Below, piece after piece: positions 29,443 through 37,876 of a stretch of 64,000 bases of DNA. Under the pieces are notes generated by a model. It worked only from the letters and a program-made list of their open reading frames with translations, did not search any database and was not told where the DNA came from. Position 1 is the stretch's first letter, and each line of letters opens with the position of its first letter. A program made the position numbers and the translations under genes. This DNA is from Williamsia sp. 1138 (GTDB lineage: Bacteria; Actinomycetota; Actinomycetes; Mycobacteriales; Mycobacteriaceae), in contig NZ_MJEJ02000045.1 in the NCBI RefSeq assembly GCF_002095435.2, forward strand, positions 124,001 to 188,000, in the 5' to 3' direction.

Positions 29443-30339
29443 GTGTCGGAACAGGGGCGGGTCGGCCCCGCCGCAGCTTCGCAGGATCAGTCGCTTCGTG
29501 GCGAGATCGCCGTCGGGTTGTCGACGGCGTCGGTCTACCCGCAGAACACCGAGGCGGCCTTTCAATACGCCAACGAGCTCGGCTATGACGGCATCGAACT
29601 GATGGTGTGGGCGGAACCGGTCAGTCAGGACATCGACCGGGTCGCGATGCTGTCTGACCGCTATCACCTTCCGGTGCTGTCGGTGCACGCGCCGTGTCTG
29701 CTGATCTCGCAGGGGATATGGGGCCGTGACCCCATTGCGAAACTGGCGCGGGCGGTGACCGCTGCCGAGGACCTGGGCGCGGACACGGTGGTCGTGCATC
29801 CGCCGTTTCGGTGGCAGCGTAGGTACGCGCGTGAGTTCTCGGTGCTCGTCTCGACCCTCGAGGAGGACTCCGACGTCGCGGTGGCCGTGGAGAACATGTT
29901 CCCCATCCGTACCGATCGGTTCTTCGGGAAGTACGAGGGCGCGGCCGACCGGATGCGCAAGCGCGGTGGCCCGGGTTCGTCGGTGTCGGCGTACGCGACC
30001 TCGTTCGACCCCACCGACGACGGTTATGCGCACTACACCCTCGACATCTCCCACGCCGCGACGTCGGGCGTCGACGTCCTCGCGATGCTCGACCGGATGG
30101 GCCCCGGTCTGCGTCACCTGCACCTCACGGACGGGTCGGGGGCGGCCGTCGACGAACATCTGGTCCCGGGTGATGGGTCGCAACCGTGTGTGCAAGTGTG
30201 TAACCGTCTTGCCGACAGTGATTTCTCTGGTTCGGTTGTGCTGGAAGTCAGCAGCAGCGCGGTCAACACCAAAGCTGAGAGACTCGAAATCCTTTCCCGC
30301 TCACTGGATTTTGCACGTACACACCTAGAGCGGCCTTGA
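29443..30339 (+). CDS. Sugar phosphate isomerase/epimerase-like TIM-barrel protein
   Basis: About 298 residues from GTG 29443 (GAGGAG just upstream). AP-endonuclease-2/xylose-isomerase-like fold: the barrel strands begin IAVGLSTASVYP, GYDGIELMVW and LPVLSVHAPC, and metal-ligand residues are expected in VVHPPF, VAVENMFP, YTLDISHA and HLHLTDG. The substrate of this branch (Rv0498-like) is unknown. Almost contiguous with the genes on both sides, so co-transcribed with ppx and the thioesterase. Confidence 0.8.
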   Translation: MSEQGRVGPAAASQDQSLRGEIAVGLSTASVYPQNTEAAFQYANELGYDGIELMVWAEPVSQDIDRVAMLSDRYHLPVLSVHAPCLLISQGIWGRDPIAKLARAVTAAEDLGADTVVVHPPFRWQRRYAREFSVLVSTLEEDSDVAVAVENMFPIRTDRFFGKYEGAADRMRKRGGPGSSVSAYATSFDPTDDGYAHYTLDISHAATSGVDVLAMLDRMGPGLRHLHLTDGSGAAVDEHLVPGDGSQPCVQVCNRLADSDFSGSVVLEVSSSAVNTKAERLEILSRSLDFARTHLERP

Positions 30340-30359
30340 CTTACAGGAGCACCGGAAAG

Positions 30360-31208
30360 TTGTCTGCGCCCACTCTCGACCAACTCAACACGCTTCGGAC
30401 CGCCGGTCCCAGTGGTCCGGATCACATCGACTACACCGCTGTGATCGACCCCGTGTTCACCATCGGGCCGAAGGTGCACGGTGGGACCACCCAGATGCTC
30501 TCCGCGAAGGCGGCGCTGGCGGGTTTCGTCGCCACGGCCCCCGAGGGCGCGCCTCCCGCCGCCGGTCTCGCGCCGGTGGCGATCTCCACCAACTACCTCG
30601 GTGCCCCCGACCCGGCGGAGATCACCCTCAAGGTGTGGGTCCGCAAACGCGGTCGGACGGTCTCCCTGGTCGACGTCGAAGTGCACCAGAACGGTCGTAA
30701 TCTGATCCACTCGACGGTGACCATCGGCACCCTCGACACCGACGGCCACTTCTCGGCGCCCACCCCGTTGACCGCGCTGCCGATCGAACCCCCCGATGAC
30801 GTGATCTGGGTCGACCAGAGCCCCATGGGCGACGTCATGCACCTGTCGGCGTCGATCGATGTGGCCATCGAGCCCAACTCGCTCGCCTTCATCAAGGGGG
30901 AGAAGGCCGACCCGGTGTTCCGGATGTGGGCTCGCCCCAAGGAGGGCGTGACCGATGAGCTGTTCGCGATCCTGAGCGGTGATCTGAGCGCCCCGGTCGT
31001 GATGAACCTGCATCTGTTCGGCTGGGCGCCGACCGTTCAGCTGACGACGTATCTGCGGCGTTTGCCGGCGCCGGGATGGCTGCGTATCCAGGCCTCGAGT
31101 ACCGAGGTCGGGCACGGGTGGTTCGAAGAAGATCATCTCGTCATCGACTCGGCGGGCGACGTCATCGTGCAAACCCGGCAGCTCGCGTTGATACCGGCGT
31201 CGGGCTGA
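30360..31208 (+). CDS. Acyl-CoA thioesterase-like double-hotdog protein (Rv0499-like)
   Basis: About 282 residues from TTG 30360, which has AGGAG at a suitable distance; TTG 30336, overlapping the previous stop, is the alternative. Two hotdog-like halves can be seen (GGTTQMLSAKAALAGFV with LKVWVRKRGRTVSLVDVEVH; then FRMWARPKEG with LQASSTEVGHGWFEEDHLV). This is the TesB-like thioesterase fold; activity is inferred only. Its 3' end is duplicated in the adjacent gap (31227-31242). Confidence 0.72.
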   Translation: MSAPTLDQLNTLRTAGPSGPDHIDYTAVIDPVFTIGPKVHGGTTQMLSAKAALAGFVATAPEGAPPAAGLAPVAISTNYLGAPDPAEITLKVWVRKRGRTVSLVDVEVHQNGRNLIHSTVTIGTLDTDGHFSAPTPLTALPIEPPDDVIWVDQSPMGDVMHLSASIDVAIEPNSLAFIKGEKADPVFRMWARPKEGVTDELFAILSGDLSAPVVMNLHLFGWAPTVQLTTYLRRLPAPGWLRIQASSTEVGHGWFEEDHLVIDSAGDVIVQTRQLALIPASG

Positions 31209-31280
31209 CAAGCACCCGTCGAGATCCCGGCGTCGGGCTGACGACCTCCCCTTGGCAATGAACCTTCCTGAAACGAGAAA

Positions 31281-32126
31281 GTGACCCACATGACCCAGCG
31301 AATCGCAATCATCGGCGGTGGAAACATCGGGGAGGCGTTGCTCGCCGGCCTCATCGGATCCGGCAAACCGACCAAGGACCTCGTGATCGCGGAGAAGTCG
31401 CCGAGCCGGGGCAAGGAGCTGACCGAGGAGTACGGCGTCCGGGTGACCGACATCGCCGACGCGGTCGAGGGCGCGAACATCGTCGTGCTGGCCATCAAGC
31501 CGGGCGACGTGGACGCGGTCCTGGCGGTGATCGCCGATGTCGAGGATGTCGGCGAGGTCGAGCGTCTGACCGTCACCCTCGTCAGCGGGCTGCCCACCGC
31601 CAAGTACGAGAACGCCCTTCCTGCGGGTGCGCCCGTGGTGCGGGTGATGCCGAACACCCCCATGCTCGTGGGAGAGGCGATGAGCGGTGTCACGGCCGGA
31701 CGTTATGCGACCGAGGAACACGTCGCGACGGTCGTGACGCTGCTCGAGACGGTCGGCAAGGTCGTCGTCGTCCCGGAGAAGCAGATCGATGCGATCACCG
31801 CGCTGTCCGGGTCGGGGCCGGCATACCTGTTCCTGATGGCCGAGGCGATGATCGACGCCGGTGTCTCTCTCGGGCTCACGCGTGCACTGGCCACCGAGTT
31901 GGCAGCGCAGACCGTGCGTGGTGCCGGTGTTCTGCTGACCGACTCGGGAATGTCGCCGGTCGATCTGCGCGCTGCGGTCACCTCGCCCGCCGGGACGACC
32001 GCCGCGGCGCTGCTGGAGATGGAAAAGCACGGTCTGCGGCACGCGGTCGCCGAAGGTGTTCGTGCCAGCGCGGCGAAGAGTGAGGCGATCGGGCGAGTGG
32101 TGCTCTCCGGACTCGAGACGTCCTAG
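31281..32126 (+). CDS. proC: Pyrroline-5-carboxylate reductase
   Basis: About 280 residues; last step of proline synthesis, reducing 1-pyrroline-5-carboxylate with NADPH. Rossmann motif IAIIGGGNIGEALLAGLIGSG at the N-terminus, VVRVMPNTPMLVGEAMSG, and the substrate-binding C-terminal signature ALSGSGPAYLFLMAEAMIDAG with LRAAVTSPAGTTAAAL. Start is GTG 31281 or ATG 31290. Followed by a 347-bp repeat-filled gap, which probably ends the operon. Confidence 0.93.
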   Translation: MTHMTQRIAIIGGGNIGEALLAGLIGSGKPTKDLVIAEKSPSRGKELTEEYGVRVTDIADAVEGANIVVLAIKPGDVDAVLAVIADVEDVGEVERLTVTLVSGLPTAKYENALPAGAPVVRVMPNTPMLVGEAMSGVTAGRYATEEHVATVVTLLETVGKVVVVPEKQIDAITALSGSGPAYLFLMAEAMIDAGVSLGLTRALATELAAQTVRGAGVLLTDSGMSPVDLRAAVTSPAGTTAAALLEMEKHGLRHAVAEGVRASAAKSEAIGRVVLSGLETS

Positions 32127-32149
32127 GGCCTCGGCCACCCCTGTTCAGC

Positions 32150-32306
32150 CCCCCTCCACCCGTTTTCGCGGCGTCCCCCTGTCGTAACCGGTGGAGGACG
32201 CAAAAACGGGTGGGGAAGTGCCGTTCGTGCATGTCGCGCCACCCTCCACCCGTTTTTGTACCGCCCACCGATTGTTGTGGGTGGAGGACGCAAAAACGGG
32301 TGGGGG
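32150..32306. repeat. Two adjacent palindromic elements with CCACCCGTTTTTGCG-type arms
   Basis: Unit 1: CCACCCGTTTT at 32156-32166 pairs with AAAACGGGTGG at 32203-32213. Unit 2: CCACCCGTTTTTG at 32246-32258 pairs with CAAAAACGGGTGG at 32291-32303, with an inner CCCAC/GTGGG stem. The right arms, including GACGCAAAAACGGGTGG, are direct repeats 90 bp apart. They fill most of the 347-bp gap (32127-32473) between proC and the excisionase-like gene; no gene is seen there. A third copy is at 62053-62110. Confidence 0.88.
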
Positions 32307-32473
32307 GAGGGCGCTGGAGGCCTGATTCGGGCAAGAAATCCGAATCAGTTGCCCACTCACGTCGCTTTAACCCCACCCGCCACGCTAAGCTTCGCTGAGC
32401 ACGTGCGTGTCTGGAGTCCGCCGGAGGGGAAGCCGAGCGGCCGCGACGCGTGCCCCGGAGGTATGAAATTTTC

Positions 32474-32689
32474 ATGGCATCTGCAAGTAAGCCAGGTGAC
32501 AACGCCGGTGGTGGAACCCAGTTCCTGACCGTCGCAGAGGTCGCATCCCTGATGCGCGTCTCGAAGATGACCGTGTACCGCTTGGTGCACAACGGAGAGT
32601 TGCCCGCCGTACGCGTGGGTCGCTCCTTCCGCGTGCACGCCAAGGCGGTGCACGACTATCTCGAGACGTCCTATTTCGACGCCGGATAG
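32474..32689 (+). CDS. Excisionase-family helix-turn-helix protein (Rv0500A-like)
   Basis: A 71-residue DNA-binding protein consisting of one MerR/Xis-type winged HTH: FLTVAEVASLMRVSKMTVYR followed by the wing GELPAVRVGRSFRVHAKAVHDYL. Despite the family name it is a conserved chromosomal gene in actinobacteria with no phage context here. ATG 32474 is preferred. Targets are unknown. The GRSFRVH wing and ETSYFDAG end agree with the mycobacterial homolog. Confidence 0.88.
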   Translation: MASASKPGDNAGGGTQFLTVAEVASLMRVSKMTVYRLVHNGELPAVRVGRSFRVHAKAVHDYLETSYFDAG

Positions 32690-32909
32690 AAGTCCCGACT
32701 GACAAACTCAGAATCCGTCCTGGTTCGGCAGGTCGGCTGCACCACGCGGTCGGCCGATCGAGCGGGCGATTTCGTCACCGGTGCGCCGGGCGGTAAGGTT
32801 TGCAGTCGACCCGTTCGCCGGTGCTCTGGCGCGCGAAGTAAGTGAGCCAGCCTGTGTGGACGGCCAAAACCTGTAGGACCATCCGGTCAGATCGTGAGGA
32901 AGTTCCCAG

Positions 32910-33011
32910 ATGGGTTCAGTGATCAAGAAGCGCCGCAAGCGCATGTCGAAGAAGAAGCACCGCAAGTTGCTGCGTCGCACGCGAGTGCAGCGCAGGAAAC
33001 TCGGTAAGTGA
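32910..33011 (+). CDS. Ribosomal protein bS22 (33-residue AURKAIP1/COX24-type)
   Basis: A 33-residue, extremely basic peptide beginning [19 protein letters not shown] and ending RRKLGK. This matches the short actinobacterial protein (Rv0500B) later seen as bS22 in mycobacterial small-subunit structures. GAGGAAG lies 8 nt before the ATG. A strong intrinsic terminator follows 15 bp after the stop, as expected for a highly expressed monocistronic gene. The 220 bp upstream hold no other gene. Confidence 0.93.
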
Positions 33012-33026
33012 GTTTTCTTTCCTCAG

Positions 33027-33056
33027 AACCCGCCGCTTGTCGGCGGGTTTTGTTTT
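33027..33056 (+). terminator. Intrinsic terminator after bS22
   Basis: AACCCGCCG and CGGCGGGTT form a perfect 9-bp stem with a 5-nt loop, followed by a T-rich run (TTTTGTTTTG). This is the most canonical rho-independent terminator in the window. Confidence 0.92.
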
Positions 33057-33139
33057 GCCTGGACGAGGGTTTGAATTGGCGGAACCCTAATCCTCGTCTC
33101 AGTGGGTGAAACAAGGATCGAGTCCGTACGCTGGTCGCC

Positions 33140-34201
33140 ATGGTCGATGGTGAAGGTGTGGTGCAGCAGTCGCCACGGGTCGTTCTGGTCACCGGTGCAT
33201 CGACGTTTCTCGGTGGGTACCTGACCACTCGGCTCGCCCAGAACCCGGCCGTCGAGCGGGTGATCGCGGTGGACTCGCTGGCCCCCTCGAAGGACATGTT
33301 GCGCCGGTTCGGTCGCGCGGAGTTCCTGCGCGTGGACATCCGCAGGCCCACCATCGCGAAAGTGATCGATCAGGCGGGCGTGGACACCGTCGTACACGCC
33401 GCGACGTCGGTGATGGACACGGTCGGACATTCGCCCGCGATCAAAGAGTTCAATGTGATCGGGACGATGCAGCTGTGCGCCGCATGCCAGCGCAGCCCGA
33501 CGGTGAAGCGGTTCGTCATGCGATCGACCGGGATGGTCTACGGGGCGAGTTCGGCCGACCCCGCGCACTTCTCCGAAGACACCTCGGCTCGGCGCGAGCC
33601 CACCGGTGGGTATGCCCGCGACCTCATCGACGTCGAGGGTTATGCACGCGGCCTCGGACGTCGCCGCCAGGACATGGCCGTCACCATCCTGCGTCTGACC
33701 GCGATGCTCGGTCCGCAGATCTCGAGCCGCATGAGCAAGTACTTCTCCTCGACGGTCATACCTGTCGCCATCGGTCACGAGCCGCGGTTGCAGTTCCTGC
33801 ACGAGGAGGACGCCCTGTCGGTGCTCGAACACGCGACACTCGCAGGCCGATCCGGCATCTTCAACGTGGCGGGAGACGGCGTACTGACACTGAGTCAGGC
33901 AGTGCGCCGAGCCGGGCGGATCGCGCTGCCGGTGCCGTCGTCGATGATGGGCACGGTCGCAGGCGTCTATCGCGGAATGCGCGTGAGCACCATGCAGCTC
34001 GATCAGATCGACTACCTGACGTTCGGGCGGGTACTCGACACCACCCGGATGCGCACCGAACTCGGTTTCGGCCCGAGGTACACGAGTATGGAGACGTTCG
34101 ACGACTTCCTGTCTCGAAAACCCTTGGCGCCGGTGGTCTCTCCGGCGGCGTGGCGCCGGGTGGAGGAATGGACGAGGCAGGCCGCGAAACAACTGACGTG
34201 A
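33140..34201 (+). CDS. NAD-dependent epimerase/dehydratase-like extended SDR (Rv0501-like)
   Basis: A 353-residue protein with an N-terminal Rossmann fold (VVLVTGASTFLGGYL) and an acidic turn IAVDSL. The Ser/Tyr region MRSTGMVYGASS is kept, but the expected catalytic Y-x-x-x-K is replaced: in GGYARDLIDVE the lysine position is Leu. It may therefore bind NAD(H) and substrate without classical epimerase chemistry. Annotated galE2 in mycobacteria; UDP-galactose activity should not be assumed. Followed by the acyltransferase on the same strand. Confidence 0.8.
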   Translation: MVDGEGVVQQSPRVVLVTGASTFLGGYLTTRLAQNPAVERVIAVDSLAPSKDMLRRFGRAEFLRVDIRRPTIAKVIDQAGVDTVVHAATSVMDTVGHSPAIKEFNVIGTMQLCAACQRSPTVKRFVMRSTGMVYGASSADPAHFSEDTSARREPTGGYARDLIDVEGYARGLGRRRQDMAVTILRLTAMLGPQISSRMSKYFSSTVIPVAIGHEPRLQFLHEEDALSVLEHATLAGRSGIFNVAGDGVLTLSQAVRRAGRIALPVPSSMMGTVAGVYRGMRVSTMQLDQIDYLTFGRVLDTTRMRTELGFGPRYTSMETFDDFLSRKPLAPVVSPAAWRRVEEWTRQAAKQLT

Positions 34202-34337
34202 GAAAATGATCGTCAAGTTCTGACTTCGAGGGTGCCGAGTGGCGAACGGGTCACCGGGGCGGGGACAATCAAGATGCGGGTGCGCGAGAAGCATCACGAG
34301 CGGGGAATCAGGCTTCGGCTTGAGGGAGGTGTGTGCG

Positions 34338-35474
34338 GTGCCCAATCGGGACCAGACGTCCGATGCACGGACGGCTAAAGTGATCCAGCTCTACTCGAGT
34401 TCGCCGGGTCCGGACGGTCAGCCGCGCCGCAGGCATCCTTCGCAAAGCTATGGACCCCAGGCGAGATCCGCGGCGGCTCAGCAGAATTCCGCCGGGCATC
34501 CGAACACCGATGATTTCGACCAGGCCGCGGTCACCCCGATCAGCGACGATGTCCGCGCCCAGATCGAGGCGGGCCAGTACGCCGAGGCGGCCAAGGCGTC
34601 GTCGTCCTTCCTGAATCTCGATGGAGTGCGCCACGCGCTCGCCGACACCCTGACCGGCGCGGCAGGTTATCTCCGGCAGCGCGTCACCGGCGACTACGAG
34701 GTCGACGACTTCGGCTTCGACCCGCATTTCACCGAGTCGGTGTGGCTACCCGCGATGCGCGTGCTGTTCGACAAGTGGTTCCGCGTGGATGTGAGTGGGA
34801 TCGACAATCTCCCGCTGGAGGGAGGCGCGCTACTCGTCGCCAACCATGCCGGCACCATCCCGATCGACGCCCTGATGACCTCGGTCGCGGTCCACGACTA
34901 TCACCAGAATCGGCGCCACCTGCGTGTGCTCGCCGCAGACCTGGCCTTCGACACCCCTTTCATCAGCGAGGTCGCCCGTCGTACCGGGTCGACCCTGGCC
35001 TGCACCGCCGACGCCCAGCGGTTGTTGCGCGGGGGAGAGCTCACCGCCGTCTGGCCCGAGGGATTCAAGGGCATCGGCAAGCTCTACAAAGATCGCTACA
35101 AGCTGCAGCGCTTCGGGCGCGGTGGGTTCGTGACCACTGCGTTGCGGGCGGGCGTCCCGATCATCCCGGTCTCGATCGTGGGGTCGGAGGAGATCTATCC
35201 GATGCTCAACGACCTCAAGCCCATCGCTCGCCTGCTCGGGCTGCCCTACATCCCCGTCACCCCGACCTTCCCCCTTCTCGGACCGCTCGGCCTCGTGCCG
35301 TTGCCGTCGAAGTGGCAGATCCATTTCGGGACGCCGATCGCCACCGACCATTTCGATGAGCAGGCGGCCGACGACCCGATGGTCGTCTTCGACGTCACCG
35401 ATCATGTGCGCGAGGAGATCCAGCAGACCCTGTTCCGGATGCTCAGTCGCCGCTCCAGCGTCTACTTCGGCTGA
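34338..35474 (+). CDS. PlsC-family acyltransferase (Rv0502-like)
   Basis: A 378-residue protein from GTG 34338, which has a strong GAGGGAGG site 7 nt upstream; the longer frame from 34239 adds no conserved sequence. Residues 1-120 are polar and variable. The acyltransferase domain follows (about 145-370) with the catalytic N-H-x4-D motif NHAGTIPID, a second block AVWPEGFKGIG and the third VPIIPVSIVGSEEIYP. It probably acylates a lysophospholipid or glycolipid at the membrane; the acceptor is unknown. Confidence 0.85.
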   Translation: MPNRDQTSDARTAKVIQLYSSSPGPDGQPRRRHPSQSYGPQARSAAAQQNSAGHPNTDDFDQAAVTPISDDVRAQIEAGQYAEAAKASSSFLNLDGVRHALADTLTGAAGYLRQRVTGDYEVDDFGFDPHFTESVWLPAMRVLFDKWFRVDVSGIDNLPLEGGALLVANHAGTIPIDALMTSVAVHDYHQNRRHLRVLAADLAFDTPFISEVARRTGSTLACTADAQRLLRGGELTAVWPEGFKGIGKLYKDRYKLQRFGRGGFVTTALRAGVPIIPVSIVGSEEIYPMLNDLKPIARLLGLPYIPVTPTFPLLGPLGLVPLPSKWQIHFGTPIATDHFDEQAADDPMVVFDVTDHVREEIQQTLFRMLSRRSSVYFG

Positions 35475-35488
35475 CCGGGGAACCCCAG

Positions 35489-36043
35489 GTGAGCGCTGTC
35501 GTCGAAGAGGTGGACAGGCGGCTGGAGCCGTGGCGCGAGGAGCTCGGCGCCGACTGGGACCCCTATCGCAATCACGTCCGCCGCGTGCTGGCCTTCTGCG
35601 ACGAGTTGCACGCGATCTCGTTCCGCGCGCCACACAGTCCCGTCCCCAGCACCACCGAGGAGTTCCTGACCGCCGCGGTCTTCCATGACCTCGGGATCTG
35701 GTCGGCGGGCACCTTCGATTACCTGCCGCCGTCGGTGGAACTGGCGCAGCGGTGGTTGGCCGAGCAAGACCGGGGAGACCTGAGAACCCTTGTCACCGAG
35801 ATGATCTCGGATCATCACAAGGTGCGCAGGGCGGGGCCGCCGGCGTCGCCGATCGAGGTGTTCCGGCGCGCCGACACGATGGACGTCAGCCTCGGCCTCG
35901 TACGCTTCGGGGTGACGCGCCGACGCTATTCGGCGGTTTCGGAAGAGCTGCCCGATGACGGTTTTCACCGCAGACTCATAGACCTGACGATCCGGCGCAT
36001 CCGCGAACACCCCACCTCGCCGCTGCCCATGTTCAAGTGGTGA
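35489..36043 (+). CDS. HD-domain metal-dependent phosphohydrolase
   Basis: A 184-residue protein from GTG 35489. The H...HD...D pattern is visible: YRNHVRRV, VFHDLGIW (HD pair), ISDHHKVRR and RRADTMD. The family hydrolyses nucleotides or other phosphate esters; this small branch has no assigned substrate. It starts 14 bp after the acyltransferase stop and is probably co-transcribed with it. The 3' end faces the phosphatase gene across a palindrome. Confidence 0.82.
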   Translation: MSAVVEEVDRRLEPWREELGADWDPYRNHVRRVLAFCDELHAISFRAPHSPVPSTTEEFLTAAVFHDLGIWSAGTFDYLPPSVELAQRWLAEQDRGDLRTLVTEMISDHHKVRRAGPPASPIEVFRRADTMDVSLGLVRFGVTRRRYSAVSEELPDDGFHRRLIDLTIRRIREHPTSPLPMFKW

Positions 36044-36059
36044 CCTGACCCCCGAAGAT

Positions 36060-36108
36060 GGTGGGTCCTGGTGGGCCTCACCTGGGGAAACACTCGCCGG
36101 AACCCACC
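36060..36108. repeat. Hairpin element with GGTGGGT / CGCCGGAACCCACC arms
   Basis: GGTGGGTCC (36060-36068) can pair with GGAACCCACC inside CGCCGGAACCCACC (36095-36108), with one bulged base. It lies between the convergent HD and SerB1-like genes. The 14-nt right arm recurs as a reverse complement at 53109-53124. Confidence 0.65.
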
Positions 36109-36127
36109 AAGATGGGAATCCCGGGGG

Positions 36128-37324
36128 TCAGCGGCGCAGGTGTTTGACGGCTGCGGCTGCGCCACCGCCTGCAGCGCCCAACAGCACTGCCGTCGGGACG
36201 CCGATCCTCGCGGCCTTGCGCGCGGTCCGATAGTCCCGGACCTCCCAGCCGCGCACGCGCGCGACGTCGCGCAGGTCGGTGTCGGGATTGATCGCGACGG
36301 CGGTACCGACCAGCGACAACATCGGGACGTCGTTGTGGGAGTCGGAGTAGGCGGTGCAGCGCTTGAGGTTCAGTCCCTCGCGGATGGCGAGCGAGCGCAC
36401 CGCGTGGGCCTTGCCGAGGCCGTGCAGGAGGTCGCCGACCAGTCGCCCGGTGAACACTCCGTCGACGCTCTCGGCCACCGTGCCCAGCGCTCCCGTCAAC
36501 CCGAGCCGTTCGGCGATCGTCTGGGCCAGTTCGACGGGCGTGGCGGTGACGAGCCACACCTGCTGACCCGCGTCGATGTGCATCTGGGCCAGTGCCGCGG
36601 TGCCAGGCCAGATCTTGTCGGCGATGAACTCGTCGTAGATCTCCTCGCCGACGCGGACCAGCTCCGCGGTGGAGCGGCCGGCGATGAACGAGAGAGCCTT
36701 CTCGCGGCCCTGTGCGACGTCTTCGGAGTTCTCGCGTCCGGTGATGCGGAACTTCGCCTGAGCCCAGACGAACTCCATGATGTCGCGGTAGCTGAAGTAG
36801 TCCCGCGCGGCCAGACCTCGGGCGAAGTGGATCATCGACGACCCCTGGACCAGGGTGTTGTCGACGTCGAAGAAGGCGGCAGCGGTGAGATCGGGCGGTA
36901 CGACGGTGGGGCGGCCGGGTTCGTCCACGTCGGCAGCACCCTGGTCCAGGCGCGGATCGACGAGGGTGTCGCCGCCACCGGGCAGTGCGCGCTCCCGGAG
37001 TTTCGCGTAGGCGGCGTGGGCGCTGGCCTCACCCGCGAGTGACTGACGCAGTTCTCCGGCGGACTGGCGGAACCTGCCGACGCGGCTGGTCAGGGGCGAC
37101 AGTGGACCGGATGCGGTCGCGGGTTGGGCTTCGCCGTCGAGGTCGTCACCGTCGGGGTCGTCACCATCTGGACCGTCGTCGTCCGGAGCGTCGTCATCCG
37201 GTGCATCGTCGTCGTCGACGAGATCGTCGTCGAGCGCAGGATCAAACAGGTCTTCGGGTTCGTCGAGGCGGGATCGGTCTGCGTCACCGGCGTTGTCGTC
37301 GCCCGGAGTATTTGTCACTCGCAT
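36128..37324 (-). CDS. serB1: HAD-IB family phosphatase (SerB1-like)
   Basis: A 398-residue HAD phosphatase. Residues about 20-65 are a Asp/Pro-rich acidic tract (repeats of DDDAP and DGDDP) and up to 145 the chain is variable. The HAD domain begins at [15 protein letters not shown] (motif I, nucleophile Asp), with motif II LVTATP, motif III lysine in GLGKAHAV, and motif [15 protein letters not shown]-terminal Ala/Gly hydrophobic stretch could touch the membrane. Family members include phosphoserine phosphatase and lysophosphatidate phosphatase; the HAD-IB class does not decide between them. Confidence 0.82.
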   Translation of the reverse strand: MRVTNTPGDDNAGDADRSRLDEPEDLFDPALDDDLVDDDDAPDDDAPDDDGPDGDDPDGDDLDGEAQPATASGPLSPLTSRVGRFRQSAGELRQSLAGEASAHAAYAKLRERALPGGGDTLVDPRLDQGAADVDEPGRPTVVPPDLTAAAFFDVDNTLVQGSSMIHFARGLAARDYFSYRDIMEFVWAQAKFRITGRENSEDVAQGREKALSFIAGRSTAELVRVGEEIYDEFIADKIWPGTAALAQMHIDAGQQVWLVTATPVELAQTIAERLGLTGALGTVAESVDGVFTGRLVGDLLHGLGKAHAVRSLAIREGLNLKRCTAYSDSHNDVPMLSLVGTAVAINPDTDLRDVARVRGWEVRDYRTARKAARIGVPTAVLLGAAGGGAAAAVKHLRR

Positions 37325-37383
37325 CGCCTCCTGTGGGTCTCGTTCAGCGTAGTCGGTACGCGGGCGATGACCGGCGGTCGCGC

Positions 37384-37446
37384 CACGCGGGCGTGCCTGT
37401 CAGCCAGGCGGGCGTGCTCGTCAGCCACGCGGGCGTGCATGGCAGA
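37384..37446. repeat. 21-bp-period tandem array of CACGCGGGCGTGC (3 copies)
   Basis: Units begin at 37384, 37405 and 37426. Cores are CACGCGGGCGTGC, CAGGCGGGCGTGC and CACGCGGGCGTGC, with 8-nt spacers ctgtcagc and tcgtcagc. The array sits between the divergent SerB1-like and glutaredoxin genes and ends 8 bp before the glutaredoxin ATG. Confidence 0.82.
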
Positions 37447-37454
37447 CTGGCTGG

Positions 37455-37712
37455 GTGATGATCACGTTGCTCACCAGGGCGGGGTGTACCGCCTGCGCCC
37501 GGGCCCGCGCCGACCTCGACCCGCTCATCGCCGACTTCGCGGTCGAGTTCGAGGAGATCGACGTCGATGCCATCGCCGACACCGATCCGGGCGTGCGCGC
37601 CGAGTTCGGCGACCGTTTGCCGGTCGTTCTTCTCGACGGTCGTGAGCACAGCTATTGGGATGTGGATATCCCCAGGCTGCGAGCCGATTTGCAGGCGGCA
37701 TCTGGACAGTAG
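37455..37712 (+). CDS. Glutaredoxin-family protein
   Basis: An 85-residue thioredoxin-fold protein with the redox motif GCTAC (Cys11 and Cys14), the cis-Pro segment RLPVVLLDG and a C-terminal helix. It matches the DUF836/glutaredoxin-like protein found upstream of hemA in mycobacteria (Rv0508). In mycothiol-using bacteria such proteins may reduce disulphides or mycothiol mixed disulphides; the partner is unknown. ATG 37455 or 37458. A 21-bp repeat array occupies its upstream region. Confidence 0.83.
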   Translation: MMITLLTRAGCTACARARADLDPLIADFAVEFEEIDVDAIADTDPGVRAEFGDRLPVVLLDGREHSYWDVDIPRLRADLQAASGQ

Positions 37713-37746
37713 TCCAGACGGATGGACAGAATTTGGGGGGCCGAGT

Positions 37747-37764
37747 TTGTGAATCGATTCACAA
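37747..37764 (+). promoter_or_regulatory. Rex operator (perfect palindrome)
   Basis: TTGTGAATCGATTCACAA is an exact 18-bp palindrome matching the Rex consensus TTGTGAA-N4-TTCACAA. It lies 112 bp before rex, inside the likely promoter region of the rex-hem operon. Rex would bind it at low NADH/NAD+ and release at high NADH. Confidence 0.92.
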
Positions 37765-37876
37765 GCGGTAACGTGATACCGCGAGTCAGTGCGTCCGCGG
37801 TGCTTTTCGCAGGCATCACGCCTGCTCCGCGACCCGCAGACACCAGGGTCCGCAGAGCCGCGGACGGTGGCGCCCA

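Noticed and set aside
30114-32138. 674-codon open frame on the minus strand
   Set aside because: It lies antisense to the thioesterase and proC genes, which have clear motifs. Its translation is Arg/Gly/His-rich without domains, as expected for the reverse strand of high-GC coding DNA.
32474-32689. Excisionase-like gene as a sign of an integrated element
   Set aside because: No integrase, attachment site repeats or phage genes are nearby, and the gene sits in conserved actinobacterial synteny.
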